Part shown: in pieces, positions 53,306-63,873 of the stretch
Numbering within the stretch: the stretch's first letter is position 1
How the letters are laid out: each line of letters starts with the position of its first letter
From: Zasmidium citrigriseum
Taxonomy: Eukaryota > Ascomycota > Dothideomycetes > Mycosphaerellales > Mycosphaerellaceae
Assembly: GCA_002786025.1 (NCBI GenBank)
Contig: NHNW01000048.1
Location: 186,001 to 250,000 of the forward strand
Length of the DNA stretch: 64,000 bases
Direction of reading: 5' to 3'
Program-made: the position numbers and the translations under genes
Notes under the pieces: model-generated
What the model was told of the DNA's origin: nothing
Seen by the model: only the letters and a program-made list of their open reading frames with translations
Databases searched by the model: none

Positions 53306-53847
53306 ATGTCGGTCAAAATCACCGTCGAGCTCCCGCTGGAGGACGTCGCCGCAATCCAAGCCGGCAACCTACGCGACGGCAGCGCCATGAAGAGCATGGT
53401 GACAGCCAGCAAAGCCGTCTACGACGCCATCAAGACGCTGCCGTACAAAGTCCATCCATCAAGCGCCATCTCAGCCACCGCTCGCACCTCAAGAACCACC
53501 ACCAGCGCCTGGCAGAACGATCCTGAAGTCCCAATCAACGTCAGAGACATCGGCGGCAAGACCTTTCGCATCCTCATCCCGCTGTCTGCAACTATGTCCG
53601 AGCTAAAGTGGCGCGTTTATAACCAAGGAGGATTTACACCAAGCACCCAGCGGTACATCTTCGCTGGTAAGAAGATTGGTGCAGAGCCGGGTTGCGGCAA
53701 TGCAGAGGACGATGCACGCACTCTTGATTCGGCAAGTTCTCTCAGCCCCTTTATGTTGAAGGACTCCATGCTAATGACAAATCCGAACAGTACGGCATCG
53801 AGCGTGACAGCGTTTTGCTTGTCATGTGGGTTCTCCGAGGCTCATGA
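53306..53847 (+). CDS. Ubiquitin-like protein gene 4 (intact, GC-AG intron)
   Basis: Two exons (53306-53731, 53791-53847); 160 residues. The N terminus ITVELPLEDVAAIQAG matches copies 1 and 2, followed by an Ala/Lys/Val helix. The ubiquitin-like domain reads VPINVRDIGGKTFRILIPLSATMSELKWRVYNQGG, TPSTQRYIFAGKKIG, then TLDS | YGIERDSVLLVMWVLRGS. The 59-nt intron has a GCAAGT donor, a CTAATGAC branch and a CAG acceptor; it is at the same place as in the other copies, which argues it is genuine. Unspliced, the frame would end in an unrelated 33-residue tail. The tail ends Arg-Gly-Ser. Confidence 0.75.
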
Positions 53848-54068
53848 GGAGGAATGGGACGGCGGCGGAGGAAAGCGAAGAAGCTGCTGAACAATGATTC
53901 AATGGCACAATGGGCTTGCGGATACCAACTTGCTACTTACAGATGCGTGTGGCTACCGAGAAGAATTTTATCGCTGTGCATATGACGAGGATTGCTTAGA
54001 GTAGGGTGGAGGTGTTCAAAATGAATCGCTTTTCCAGATCGATGCAATGAGGCAATGTTATGCTCGGT

Positions 54069-54975
54069 TTACGATGTCTTCTCATTGTCGACCGCCACCA
54101 CCAAAGCCCCTGAACCCCCCTGATCCTGTGCATCCAGCTTCGCCACATCGTCCTCGGCTAGTGAGAAGTCATAGATGCTGGCATTCTGTTTGATTCGATC
54201 TGGGTTGTCGCTCTTCGGCAGTGGGACCCAGCCCTTCTCGAGACAGTATCGAAGTAGAATCTGCGCAGTCGATTTGCCATGCTTCTCAGCAATGGTCTTC
54301 AAGGTTGGATCATCCGCCTTCTGGTTTCGCACAAGCGGGCAGTACGCCTCAACCGCAATTCCGTTCTTGTGGCAATACTCAACCACTTCTCGTTGCTGGC
54401 ACCAGGGATGGAGCTGGGAAACATTAGCTTACAGGGCTAGGTATTACGTTGGAAGATCTCACCTCAAGCTGATTGACATGCGGCGGCCAGATTTTTGCAT
54501 ACGCCTTCATACCCTCCATCATCCCAATTCCCGTGTTGCTCACACCAATCGACTTGCACTTGCCCTCTTCGTACAACTTCTCCATCGCCTGCCATAATAT
54601 CTTCACACCAGCGGCTCCCGAAGTGACATTGTGGATCAAGAACAGATCGAGATATCCATTCTTCCCATCGATCTTCTCGACGCTGTCCAAGACCTTCTGA
54701 TACGTGGCTGCTTCGTCGTCTGCTGGCTTGACGGCTTTGCTCGTGATGAAGACGTCCTTTCGGGAAAGACCAGATTTTCGGACTGCTTCGCCGACTTCTT
54801 CTTCGTTTCCGTAGACTTGTGCTGTGTCGATGTGGCGATAGCCGACCTTGAGAGCTTCTTGACAGGATTGAACTGTGAGGTGTTTTGGGCTGTCCCAAAC
54901 TCCGAAGCCGAGGATTGGAAGTTCGTGGCCGCTTTTCAGGAGCAATTTCGAGTTGAGTGCCAGTGATTTTGTCAT
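54069..54975 (-). CDS. Aldo-keto reductase
   Basis: Two exons (54463-54975, 54069-54413) with a 49-nt intron (GTGAG...CAG); 285 residues. The catalytic tetrad is complete: Asp-50 and Tyr-55 in YRHIDTAQVYGNE, Lys-80 in FITSKAV, His-115 in LFLIHN. Later blocks are IGVSNTG, NQLE|LHPWCQQ, AYCPLV and WVPLPKSDNPDRIKQN, the NADPH-phosphate site. These (beta/alpha)8 enzymes reduce aldehydes and ketones with NADPH in the cytosol. The substrate is not evident. It is divergent from MRI1. Confidence 0.92.
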
Positions 54976-55199
54976 TTTCGAATCTTCGTCCTGTGAGCCC
55001 GAATTTGATGTTGATGATCAGGAAGACTCAAACGAGCCCTTGCATATATATCAATGATTCATCACGTGCTTCCAAGTGGGTCTGAAACCGCAGGGATGCC
55101 AGCCAATCGGAAAGCTCTTGAAACTTTCACTTCACCTGCGACTTCCTCAACCACAAAGTCTCCGAGAAAGGTTGCGAGCACAACACGACAAGCGCCACC
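54976..55199. promoter_or_regulatory. Bidirectional promoter region, aldo-keto reductase / MRI1
   Basis: 224 bp between divergent start codons. A TATATAT stretch near 55,045 could serve either gene. Confidence 0.5.
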
Positions 55200-56369
55200 A
55201 TGGTGCTCGAAGCAATCCGATACAAGCCTGGAAGCTTGCAGATCCTCAATCAGCTGAAACTTCCTCATCAAGAAGAATATGACGAAATCCGAACTGCCGA
55301 AGATGGCTGGCATGCGATCAAAGACATGCGGACTCGAGGAGCTCCGGCCATTGCGATCGTCGCTGCGCTTTCACTAGCGGTAGAATTGACGAACAACAAA
55401 ACCTCCGAAAAGGCAGAGGAAGTGGCCGCTTTCATCATCGAGAAGCTGGACTATCTTGTCACGAGCAGACCGACCGCCGTCAATCTTGCCGATGCTGCAG
55501 GAAAGCTGAAGAAGATTGTGGAGTCAGCTGCGAGCGTCAATGGCAATGATGGATCGGCGGTCTCGAAGGCGTACTGCGATGCTGCAGCTCAAATGTTGAT
55601 TGCCGATGTAGCCGACAACGAGGGCATCGGCAAATATGGAGCAGAATGGATTTCGAAGGCAGCAGGTGGTGGAAAGGTCAGCGTCCTCACTCACTGCAAC
55701 ACTGGGTCGCTCGCAACAGCTGGCTACGGAACTGCACTGGGCGTCATTCGCTCTCTGCATGCCAATGGATCGCTCCAGCATGCTTTCTGCACCGAGACCA
55801 GACCCTACAATCAAGGCTCACGGCTGACTGCCTTTGAGCTCGTCCATGACAAGATCCCCGCCACTCTCATCACAGACTCAATGGCATCCGCACTACTCAG
55901 ACTCAAAGGTCCGTCAGAGCGCATCGGAGCCATCGTAGTGGGTGCCGACCGAGTTGCTGCCAACGGAGACACTGCCAACAAGATCGGAACCTACCAACTC
56001 GCCATCACAGCCAAATACCATGGCGTCAAATTCCTCGTCGCCGCTCCCAGGACGACCATCGATCTGAAGACCAAGTCGGGTGCTGACATCGTCATCGAAG
56101 AGCGGCCAGGCAAGGAGATGACGATGTTGAAAGGTCCTCGCTTTGATGGCGTCGACTTGGTTCTGAGTCAAGTAGAGACTATCAGCATCGCAGCGAAGGG
56201 CATCGATGTGTGGAATCCTTCTTTTGATGTCACCCCAGCGGAGTTGATCGACGGCATCATTACTGAGATTGGGGTTTTCGAGAAGGGTGCGAACGGTGCG
56301 TTTGACCTCACAGCGGCGATGGAGGCGCACAATGAGAGCGTGAAGCTGAAGACTGTGGGAGGTCTCTAA
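55200..56369 (+). CDS. MRI1: Methylthioribose-1-phosphate isomerase
   Basis: A 389-residue single-exon protein. Signature blocks: [37 protein letters not shown] (substrate phosphate site), [21 protein letters not shown] with catalytic Cys-166, [15 protein letters not shown], and [21 protein letters not shown] with catalytic Asp-250. It isomerises 5-methylthioribose-1-phosphate to the ribulose form in the methionine salvage pathway. The length is normal and no residue is missing. The fold is related to eIF2B subunits, but the catalytic pair marks the isomerase. Confidence 0.95.
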   Translation: MVLEAIRYKPGSLQILNQLKLPHQEEYDEIRTAEDGWHAIKDMRTRGAPAIAIVAALSLAVELTNNKTSEKAEEVAAFIIEKLDYLVTSRPTAVNLADAAGKLKKIVESAASVNGNDGSAVSKAYCDAAAQMLIADVADNEGIGKYGAEWISKAAGGGKVSVLTHCNTGSLATAGYGTALGVIRSLHANGSLQHAFCTETRPYNQGSRLTAFELVHDKIPATLITDSMASALLRLKGPSERIGAIVVGADRVAANGDTANKIGTYQLAITAKYHGVKFLVAAPRTTIDLKTKSGADIVIEERPGKEMTMLKGPRFDGVDLVLSQVETISIAAKGIDVWNPSFDVTPAELIDGIITEIGVFEKGANGAFDLTAAMEAHNESVKLKTVGGL

Positions 56370-56780
56370 AAGGTTGATTGAGTTTTTGATATCCCCTGAT
56401 AGCTGTGTACGGCGTATGAGACCGTACTGCCTGACGCCAGCGGACCAGCTCAAGAGTTTTCATGCCTTGCTTTCTGTCCTACATGCGGAGTCGGATAGTA
56501 CTGGCGATGCGATCTCTTCATTCGTTGTGTCCGTCGTCTACAGTTCCTGCGCGCGACCACCTCTGCCAAATCTTCTGCAGGAGTATCTCCACTGAGTCGT
56601 TTACTGTGCAGTGTGCGTAGGCAGGAGCAAAGCCTCTGTTGCGGGCGCCGACACTTGTCGGTGTCCATAGAACCGCAACCTGGTAGATGCCGAGGGGAAA
56701 TTGTGGCCGTCACGGATGTCGTTCGTGGCATTTTGGGGCAAGATCAAGGTATGCAAGGTCATGAACTGCTCCATGTCCTT
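56370..56780. other. Convergent 3' intergenic region
   Basis: No gene seen. Confidence 0.5.
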
Positions 56781-57107
56781 TCAGCTGTTCTTCCCGGCGT
56801 TATCAGTGTCCCTGTGCTCTGGCTGATCACCAGTATCGCTCGAGCTCGCCTTGGCTTTCTTCATCTCTGCAACCTCTTTCTGCTCGCTCTCTGCTTGGTC
56901 CAGCAGTGCTTGTATCCTGGCCTCCATCTTGCTGAGCTGATTCTCTAGTGCGGTAGCTGTCCGTTCGCCTTTGGCGAGTTCTTGGAAGGCCTGAAACTGG
57001 AGGTCAACACAAGAATTCGACTTGGAATTGTTGTCGTGCAATACCTTTTCGAGATCAGCCGCCTCGTCACTGCCCATGTACTGCGCGTCGGGTCGCCTGG
57101 AAGCCAT
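56781..57107 (-). CDS. Small coiled-coil protein, hypothetical
   Basis: A 108-residue protein starting MASRRPDAQYMGSDEAADLEKVL. The centre (FQELAKGERTATALENQLSKMEARIQALLDQAESEQ) has heptad spacing typical of a coiled coil; the C terminus is polar and disordered. The in-frame GTG just upstream is not used; the ATG at 57107 is. The build recalls small coiled-coil subunits of vesicle-tethering complexes such as BLOC-1 but there is no decisive motif. Confidence 0.6.
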   Translation of the reverse strand: MASRRPDAQYMGSDEAADLEKVLHDNNSKSNSCVDLQFQAFQELAKGERTATALENQLSKMEARIQALLDQAESEQKEVAEMKKAKASSSDTGDQPEHRDTDNAGKNS

Positions 57108-57347
57108 CACGGGCAGTATATTTCGACGATTGAGTCGATGGTTGTTGAGGTGATGTCAAGGAATGCCAGAAACGGAGACGGCGGAGGATTGGGCCGGTTT
57201 GCCGACGACATTTAATGCAGCTTTCTAATCAACGGGACGTCGAAGATACCGCTGTATCTGAAGCCGTTCAATTGTCCTTGGTCTCTGTCGTTGATATAAA
57301 CAAGAGGATCCACTCTTCGATACTTGTCTCAGTCATTGTCACACGAG

Positions 57348-58549
57348 ATGGAGGACCAACCTGTGGTAACCGCTTACTCATTGGAGCACGCCATCCGGAG
57401 CAGGACCAGGAATCCACAGGGATCAAGTAACTCATTACCCCGACCTTCGACCTCACGTCTTCGGTCATCGCTCAAGGACCGACCCATCTGCACGCAGTCG
57501 TTTGTGGAGGATGCGGATTCAAAGCCTCGGGAGGAGACTGTCTTGTATCTTGCCTACGGGAGCAATCTCGCGGCAGAGAAGTTCCGCAAGGATCGCAATG
57601 TCAAGCCATTGAGCCAGATCAATGTGCAGGTTCCGAAGCTTAGGCTGACGTTTGATCTTGCGGGTATTCCGTACGCTGAACCGGTGAGTGTTTGGGGACA
57701 TGTTACATCCTTAGACGCACGACTTTTGCTGACCTTCGGTCTCTGTTCTAGTGCTTCGCGAACACTGCCCGACGAGATCCATACCACGATCCTCCACAAT
57801 ATGATGCAGCAACTAGCGATGAGAAGACCGCTCTCCTTGGCGATGCAACGACAACGAAGAAAAGCGAAAAGAGATGGACCAAAGGGTTGATTGGAGTGGT
57901 ATACGAGGTGACGCCTCAAGACTACGCACATATCATAGCAACGGAGGGTGGTGGAGCAGGATACCAGGACATTCTGATCGATTGCCATCCATTCGTGAGC
58001 TCTGATCCAAATGAACCTGTTCCCCAGGAGCCAACACTGCCGCCCTTCAAAGCCCATACACTCTTCGCCCCAGCCATTCCCGAAGATGGCATGCCTGCAA
58101 GGGGAGGTCACCGCTCTCGTCCAGATCCGAATTACGCTCAGCCGTCCGCGAGATATCTGAAGCTGATCACAGACGGTGCCGCTGAATGCGAGTTGCCCTA
58201 CGAATATCAGGACTATCTCCTTGCATTGCAACCGTACACGATAACGTCGACCAAGCAACGAATGGGCCAATTCATCTTCCTCGGGATTTGGATGCCATTG
58301 GTCATGTTTGTCTTCAGTGTCGGCAAGCTGTTTACGGACAAGCATGGTAGGCTACCGCCGTGGATGGTGAAGTTGACGAATGCGATCTTCGAGGCTGCTT
58401 GGGCGAGCTATGACAACTTTTTCAAGCCGTTGTTTGGGGATGGCGAGAGGACTGTGGACGGTGATGATGAAGATGCAGACAATAGCAGACCTTCTCTGCT
58501 GCGAAGGACAAACTCAGATACAGACGTGGAGAAGGGCACAACGCCATAG
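57348..58549 (+). CDS. Gamma-glutamylcyclotransferase-like protein with C-terminal membrane helix
   Basis: Two exons (57348-57683, 57752-58549) with a 68-nt intron (GTGAGT...TAG); 377 residues. Residues 67-75 (YLAYGSNLA) are the signature phosphate/substrate loop of the gamma-glutamylcyclotransferase fold; GVVYEVTPQDYAHIIATEGGGAGY supplies the expected strand and catalytic Glu region. The C-terminal part has a hydrophobic helix (FIFLGIWMPLVMFVFSVGKLF) and a polar tail. Family reaction: release of 5-oxoproline from gamma-glutamyl peptides. The membrane anchor distinguishes it from plain cytosolic forms. Confidence 0.82.
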
Positions 58550-58724
58550 TAATGTATAATCTGAAATGATAATGAAGTGATGTTGACCTCTGCCGGGAGC
58601 TTTCCGTCGCTCCTTCCTCAGGTGTGAAGGCAGTCGCGCTGCACGTGGAACGCGCACTTGCTGCTTCAATCAAACCTCAACTTCAACACCTCCCTCGCAA
58701 CATGTCGCTCGCTCATCGCAAACC

Positions 58725-61700
58725 ATGGCCTCGACCCTGAAGGCCATCCAGAGCCAGGAGAGCATCAACGTGAGCTACAATTACAGGACACCATCGACGT
58801 CGCGCTCGCGATCACCTGCCACGCAGAAAGCACCACACCAAAGCCACCCAATCGTCCTGATCGACGACTCACTCAAAGACACAGCACAGGCGATGCCCAG
58901 TCCCGCCGCGCCATCTGTCAATCCTGAGGACGACTTATACGGCGTCAGCCCGGAACGCGACCCCCGATCACAGCACTTTCGCTCCTCACGGTACCAGCGA
59001 CAGAGCCAGAGAGTGCCCGCTTCATCATTTGAGCAGAACAGCCAAACTTCGAACGGTCAGCGAACTCGCAGCCAAGCTGCTGCACTTGCGACAGCTACAT
59101 TGGCCGTAGAGAGTGAGACGTCAAAGAGTGAAGCGAGGGAAGGAGCGACTACCCCGACCACGAAGCTCAAGGTGCTCACCCAGAATCCCAGCGACGACGA
59201 AGTGCTTCGTCCTGCATTCACAACGTCTGCCGCTGCCGAGAGCATACACAGCAACAGTAAAAGCAACTCTCAAGCATCGCGGAAGCCGAGCGCGACATCT
59301 CAGACCAGCCCGATGGCATCTACACGCAAGGCAGAGCCTACATCTGCGGCAAAGACAAGTGAGCAGACTACTGGCAAACGTTCTTCGGCTCTGAATGCTC
59401 TGAGGGCCAAAAATGGTCTTGAACCGAAACCGCAACCCGTTCCTACTGCATCAGCGAGCGTGCCAACGGCGCCGGTGGAGTCTAAGAAAGCGAAGTCACA
59501 AGGGGCTAAGGCAAATTCGAAGGCCTTGTCGCCGCTGAGGGCCACCAAGGCAAACGAAAAGCGTTCAGAATCGAATGCTGCTGCGTCGAAGCCACTTGTG
59601 ACTAAGACACTCAAGAGTCAAGTCGCGGGGGCTTCCACTTCTCCGGGCCAGCATCGTGCCCTCAGAGGATCAGACCAAGCAGAGACTTCGCGGATTGAAA
59701 CCGCTGATTCGCCTCGTAACAGCCCTTTGCGGGATCCAGCTCAGTCGCCCGTCCATGGTGTGTCCAACGAGCCAAAAGGACAGACGAAAGGCAAGTTGAA
59801 GAAGGTCGGCGCATCGAACAAAGGCAAAGGGAAGGAGCGTGAGGCCAGGGATACCGCTGTTGAAGAGGAGGAATCGACTTCAAAAGCAGGGGAGGAGAAT
59901 CCAGCACAATCCGTGCCAACTCAGGACCCTGCTGAGCAGGATGGGAGCGAAAATGATGAAGACCCCGTGAGACCGTCTCAAGAGCGCAAGCGAGGCAAAG
60001 GCGCTCTGAAGAGCAAGCCAAAGACGGCGACTGGTACTGGACGGAAGCAAGCTGACGCAACATATCGACCCTCTGGATCTGAATATGAACTCAAGGACTC
60101 TTCATCTCCGAGAGCACGTGGTCGCAGCAAGATTGTGAAGCCTCAGATGAGCAAGAAGTCAGCTCCTACGGCTAAAGCTGCCCCAAAGTCGAAGACATCG
60201 AATCCCGTCACCACAGGCACGTCGAGAACCACCAGAGCACAGGCGGCCGCTGCTACAAAGTTGCAGCAAAACAATGAGACCAACGGCGAGGACGCAAGTT
60301 CTCCCCAGGCAGGCACCAAGCCCGCCAGCCCGCCTCAGGAAGACAAGCCCGCACCGGCCAATACCATGAAGCAGAAGCGCAAAGCAGCGTCACCAGCCAG
60401 ACAGCTTGAGGAGCCTGAAAATGGACCAGAAGCAGTTATTGAAGAGCCCAGAACCGAAAAGCCGGCAGTCAATGAGGGCAAAGGCAAATCGAACGCTCCC
60501 TCGAAACCCGCACCTCGAGACAGTCCCCGCCATCGACAATCTCCTCGTGGCCTTCCATCAGACGCCCCTGGTGGGACACAAGACACTGCAATTGAGCTTT
60601 CGGATGACCAACCAAGTAGCTCTGTCGCCGGAACACCTGCACCGTCTCCAAATAGCGGGCGTGGCCAGGTTGCAGTCCGCAAGGACACTGCACCCCTTGA
60701 GAACATCCACCATCGTCCACATACTCCAGCAAATCTCCGCTCCAGTCCTCCACTTGTCACAAGAGAAGATGACCAGCAAGAGCATGCAGCCTCTGCTACC
60801 GCCAGATCTCGCAAAACCCAAATTGTGGGGTTTGGCAAACATGGTCCCCGGAATCAAGGCACATTGAGTGGCAAGACGCCTGCAAGAAACGACCGCTCGT
60901 CCGTGGCTCCGACAAAAGTGGCACTTGCTTCATCTGGTGGCAAGTCGAGAATGGATGCGAACCGCAGAAAGCGTGCTTCATCTGTCGCCACAAGCACTCG
61001 CACAACGAGGTCAAACAGACCTGCACCTGCTAGTAATGTGGCCCTCGACGTGAATGATGCTCTCGCTGGGCTCAGCCGAAAACCAGGAAAACAGAATGCT
61101 GTTGCATCCGCATCCAAGCAATTTCAACCTGAAGTGTCTCACCAAGAACCGGATCCTCAGATGCATGATGACGGCTTTGTCAACATCGACGACTTTGAGG
61201 GTCAAACGCTTGTTGACGCCCCAGTTGATGAGCAACAGGCCTCGAAGGCCGTCAGCCTCGACCGCACACAGTCGCAGATTGCAATGCCGCCGCCAGGGAA
61301 GATACCGGCCGCAAGTAAGAAGCTAGTTGAACCTCCAGTTCAGGATACCGCAGTGGAGCCTGCAGTCGTCGATCGACAGACGAGAGGGTCGAAGTCGAAG
61401 CGACCGAGGTCGCCAGAGCCGCCTCCCGAGCGTTCGTCCAAGCGTGCGAAGACCACACACGTTGATGAGGATGTTGGTCGTGAAAGCAAAGAAGCTGCTT
61501 CTGCTAAGAGTGTCCAAGGGACGTCCCGCAAGCGAGTCCGCGCACCAGAGCCTGAAGTTGAAGCATCTGGCAAACGTCCCAAGCTCGCTTCCGAAGCAGT
61601 TGGCCGGGATGAGGGCAATGGCACCATCACGGCGAATGGCAAGACGACCGTCAGGGGGAGTTCACACGCGAAGAGGAATGCTGCTCAGAGGGAGAGGGAG

Positions 61701-62945
61701 TCAACATCGAAGCGTCAAACTCGCACAGCTCAGCGGGCTTTACCTCGCCGACAGACCTCGCAGGGCTCACAGACCGTAGACATGACTGGCAGTCCAGTGC
61801 CGCCTGACATGGAAGTGACCGGGGAGTCCACCGTGCTCGAGACGTACTCGCAGCAAGCCGACCTAGCTCCAGATGGCGACTTCTCGCCAGACGTCTCCAG
61901 TGAACTGGATGAAATGATGCGCCAGCAGCGGAAGACTTCGAATGCTGGTGTACCACGAAGCGACGAGGCTGATCCCTTTCGTCTGCCGCCTTCGCATCAA
62001 ACAGGAGTGCTGTCAAGCAACATTAAGCCACGACCAGCCGCTCCCAATGCGGAATCGAAGATTGTTCCCCGGGTCGACAGTCGCGACTTGGACCTGATCC
62101 AGCAGCGCGATCCGCTGGCTGGTACGCAAGACCCTTTCAACTTGTCCCAAGAAGAGAGGCAAGCTGCATCGAACGATTCGGCGGATGCATTCCCTCGCTG
62201 GCCTGCGTTTGCCAAGCAGTCCGGTTTCTTTGGCGGCAAAGTCGACCACCAAGACCCAGTCAAGAAGAGTCGTGGTGTATTTGCGAAAGCTCCAACTCCG
62301 CCGAATAAACCGCGTCCTGACACCACGAGCGTATTCAGAAGTACGCAACGTCAGATTCAGAAGCTGCGGCGCATCAACGCACCACGTCAACGAGAGGTGC
62401 AAGTCGAAGACCCGGACAAGACGCTGGTGAATGAGGAGGATGAAGACCAAGGCAACAGCTTGGCAGATGAAGGCGCTGAATCCGAAGAATACGATGAGGT
62501 CGATGAGCATGCGTTCGATGCTTCAAGGGCTGAAGCCGACCATGAGCTCTCCGACATTGACCAAGACCACATGATGTCGTGGTGCAACACCCTGAAGCCG
62601 CATCAGCTGGACATGTTCGACGAGCTCGTCAAATGCTCCTACCGCATCGCCGCCTTCTTCACCGAGCGCGAGAACAACATCGAACGCACTCTGGAGCGAC
62701 AACACCGAATGGGTCTCCATGTCATCCAGCAAGACGAGCTCCTCCGCGCGAAAGAGTATGAGCAGGTCAAAGAAAACCTCGCCCGTGCCAAAGACGAGAT
62801 TAAGCAGGAATATCAGCAGAGCCTCAAGCAGTATGAACAGCAGCGCACTGATCGGAGACTTGAGAGATCAAGACGCATTGTCGAGAAGGGCAAGAGAGAT
62901 GATGAGAATAACAAGTTGGAGGCCTTGATCGCTGGGCTGGCGTAA
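58725..62945 (+). CDS. Large disordered nuclear-type protein with C-terminal coiled coil
   Basis: A 1,406-residue single-exon protein. Nearly all of it is Ser/Thr/Ala/Lys/Pro-rich and low in hydrophobic residues, with many basic clusters that look like nuclear signals (KSKRPRSPEP, SSKRAK, RKRVRAPEPE). The only folded-looking segment is the last 130 residues: MMSWCNTLKPHQLDMFDELVKCSYRI followed by a long charged helix (QQDELLRAKEYEQVKENLARAKDEIKQEY) to the end. I do not recognise the family; chromatin, kinetochore or DNA-repair scaffolds are built this way. The ATG at 58725 has a good context (aaccATGg). Confidence 0.75.
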   Translation: MASTLKAIQSQESINVSYNYRTPSTSRSRSPATQKAPHQSHPIVLIDDSLKDTAQAMPSPAAPSVNPEDDLYGVSPERDPRSQHFRSSRYQRQSQRVPASSFEQNSQTSNGQRTRSQAAALATATLAVESETSKSEAREGATTPTTKLKVLTQNPSDDEVLRPAFTTSAAAESIHSNSKSNSQASRKPSATSQTSPMASTRKAEPTSAAKTSEQTTGKRSSALNALRAKNGLEPKPQPVPTASASVPTAPVESKKAKSQGAKANSKALSPLRATKANEKRSESNAAASKPLVTKTLKSQVAGASTSPGQHRALRGSDQAETSRIETADSPRNSPLRDPAQSPVHGVSNEPKGQTKGKLKKVGASNKGKGKEREARDTAVEEEESTSKAGEENPAQSVPTQDPAEQDGSENDEDPVRPSQERKRGKGALKSKPKTATGTGRKQADATYRPSGSEYELKDSSSPRARGRSKIVKPQMSKKSAPTAKAAPKSKTSNPVTTGTSRTTRAQAAAATKLQQNNETNGEDASSPQAGTKPASPPQEDKPAPANTMKQKRKAASPARQLEEPENGPEAVIEEPRTEKPAVNEGKGKSNAPSKPAPRDSPRHRQSPRGLPSDAPGGTQDTAIELSDDQPSSSVAGTPAPSPNSGRGQVAVRKDTAPLENIHHRPHTPANLRSSPPLVTREDDQQEHAASATARSRKTQIVGFGKHGPRNQGTLSGKTPARNDRSSVAPTKVALASSGGKSRMDANRRKRASSVATSTRTTRSNRPAPASNVALDVNDALAGLSRKPGKQNAVASASKQFQPEVSHQEPDPQMHDDGFVNIDDFEGQTLVDAPVDEQQASKAVSLDRTQSQIAMPPPGKIPAASKKLVEPPVQDTAVEPAVVDRQTRGSKSKRPRSPEPPPERSSKRAKTTHVDEDVGRESKEAASAKSVQGTSRKRVRAPEPEVEASGKRPKLASEAVGRDEGNGTITANGKTTVRGSSHAKRNAAQRERESTSKRQTRTAQRALPRRQTSQGSQTVDMTGSPVPPDMEVTGESTVLETYSQQADLAPDGDFSPDVSSELDEMMRQQRKTSNAGVPRSDEADPFRLPPSHQTGVLSSNIKPRPAAPNAESKIVPRVDSRDLDLIQQRDPLAGTQDPFNLSQEERQAASNDSADAFPRWPAFAKQSGFFGGKVDHQDPVKKSRGVFAKAPTPPNKPRPDTTSVFRSTQRQIQKLRRINAPRQREVQVEDPDKTLVNEEDEDQGNSLADEGAESEEYDEVDEHAFDASRAEADHELSDIDQDHMMSWCNTLKPHQLDMFDELVKCSYRIAAFFTERENNIERTLERQHRMGLHVIQQDELLRAKEYEQVKENLARAKDEIKQEYQQSLKQYEQQRTDRRLERSRRIVEKGKRDDENNKLEALIAGLA

Positions 62946-63873
62946 TGAGTGTATATGCGTGCGATGGTTCTGACTATGGCTGGCATCGAATGTTCAGCAG
63001 CTGCTGATAATGTTTTGGAAGATGGATTTCCTCATCGCTGTACGTGCGATGTGCGGCCGATATGGCCGGCAATAACGAATAGCTGTTCTACATGTAGCTC
63101 TCGCTTGATAACAATAATGCAAATCAATGATTCAAAACCTCCTTCCCCTGCTCTCGTTTAGATCCCCTCCAACCCATCCTCATCCGATTGAGCCACCTTG
63201 GCACAACCTTCAAACGTCACCATCACATCGAAAATCCTCCACCGCAGGCATTCCAAGGCCCAAGTGGAGGAAGTCCCACTCATAATCTTGCAGTCCACGC
63301 AAGCCAAGGCGCCATCAACTGCGCAAACAAGCAAGAGAGAAAAAGTAGCTGAAAGATCTGAGATCAAATTATCCATGTTCTTCCAAATTACTTATTAACA
63401 CAAAGGTTGTCTAAATCCGCCCAACTTCCTCCATCCTCCTCCATCCTTCCATCGGCCACGGCGCCCACGTCCTGGTCAACCAAGACGCCTCGCCATACCC
63501 AGAACCCATTTTTCCAGCAGATGCACCCAATGTCTCGTGCACCGGTTTCCCCAAACAAACAAGAACAAGCTAACCCAGTTTCCCTCCCCTTTTGTATCCA
63601 ATCGCAATGCAGAATATTCACAAGTTTCCAGGTCGGTGGCACGGCATCATGTGCCTGCCCTTCCCTGGCAAATAAAAAAGACAAACAGGATGAGGATGCG
63701 ATGCAACTGACAAAGAGGACAGGTTCCCTCTTCTTCCGCCAGAATCATAACCCGCTCGATCCCATATTCTATGCAAAGATCTCTTCGCGAACGCGCGCCG
63801 AATTCATAATCGACGATACCAGGTCTCTTTCGTTGCCAATGGAGGCATTCAAAACATTACATCCTGCGTCGCG
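62946..63873. other. Intergenic region at the right end
   Basis: No supported gene; short unsupported frames only. Confidence 0.45.
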
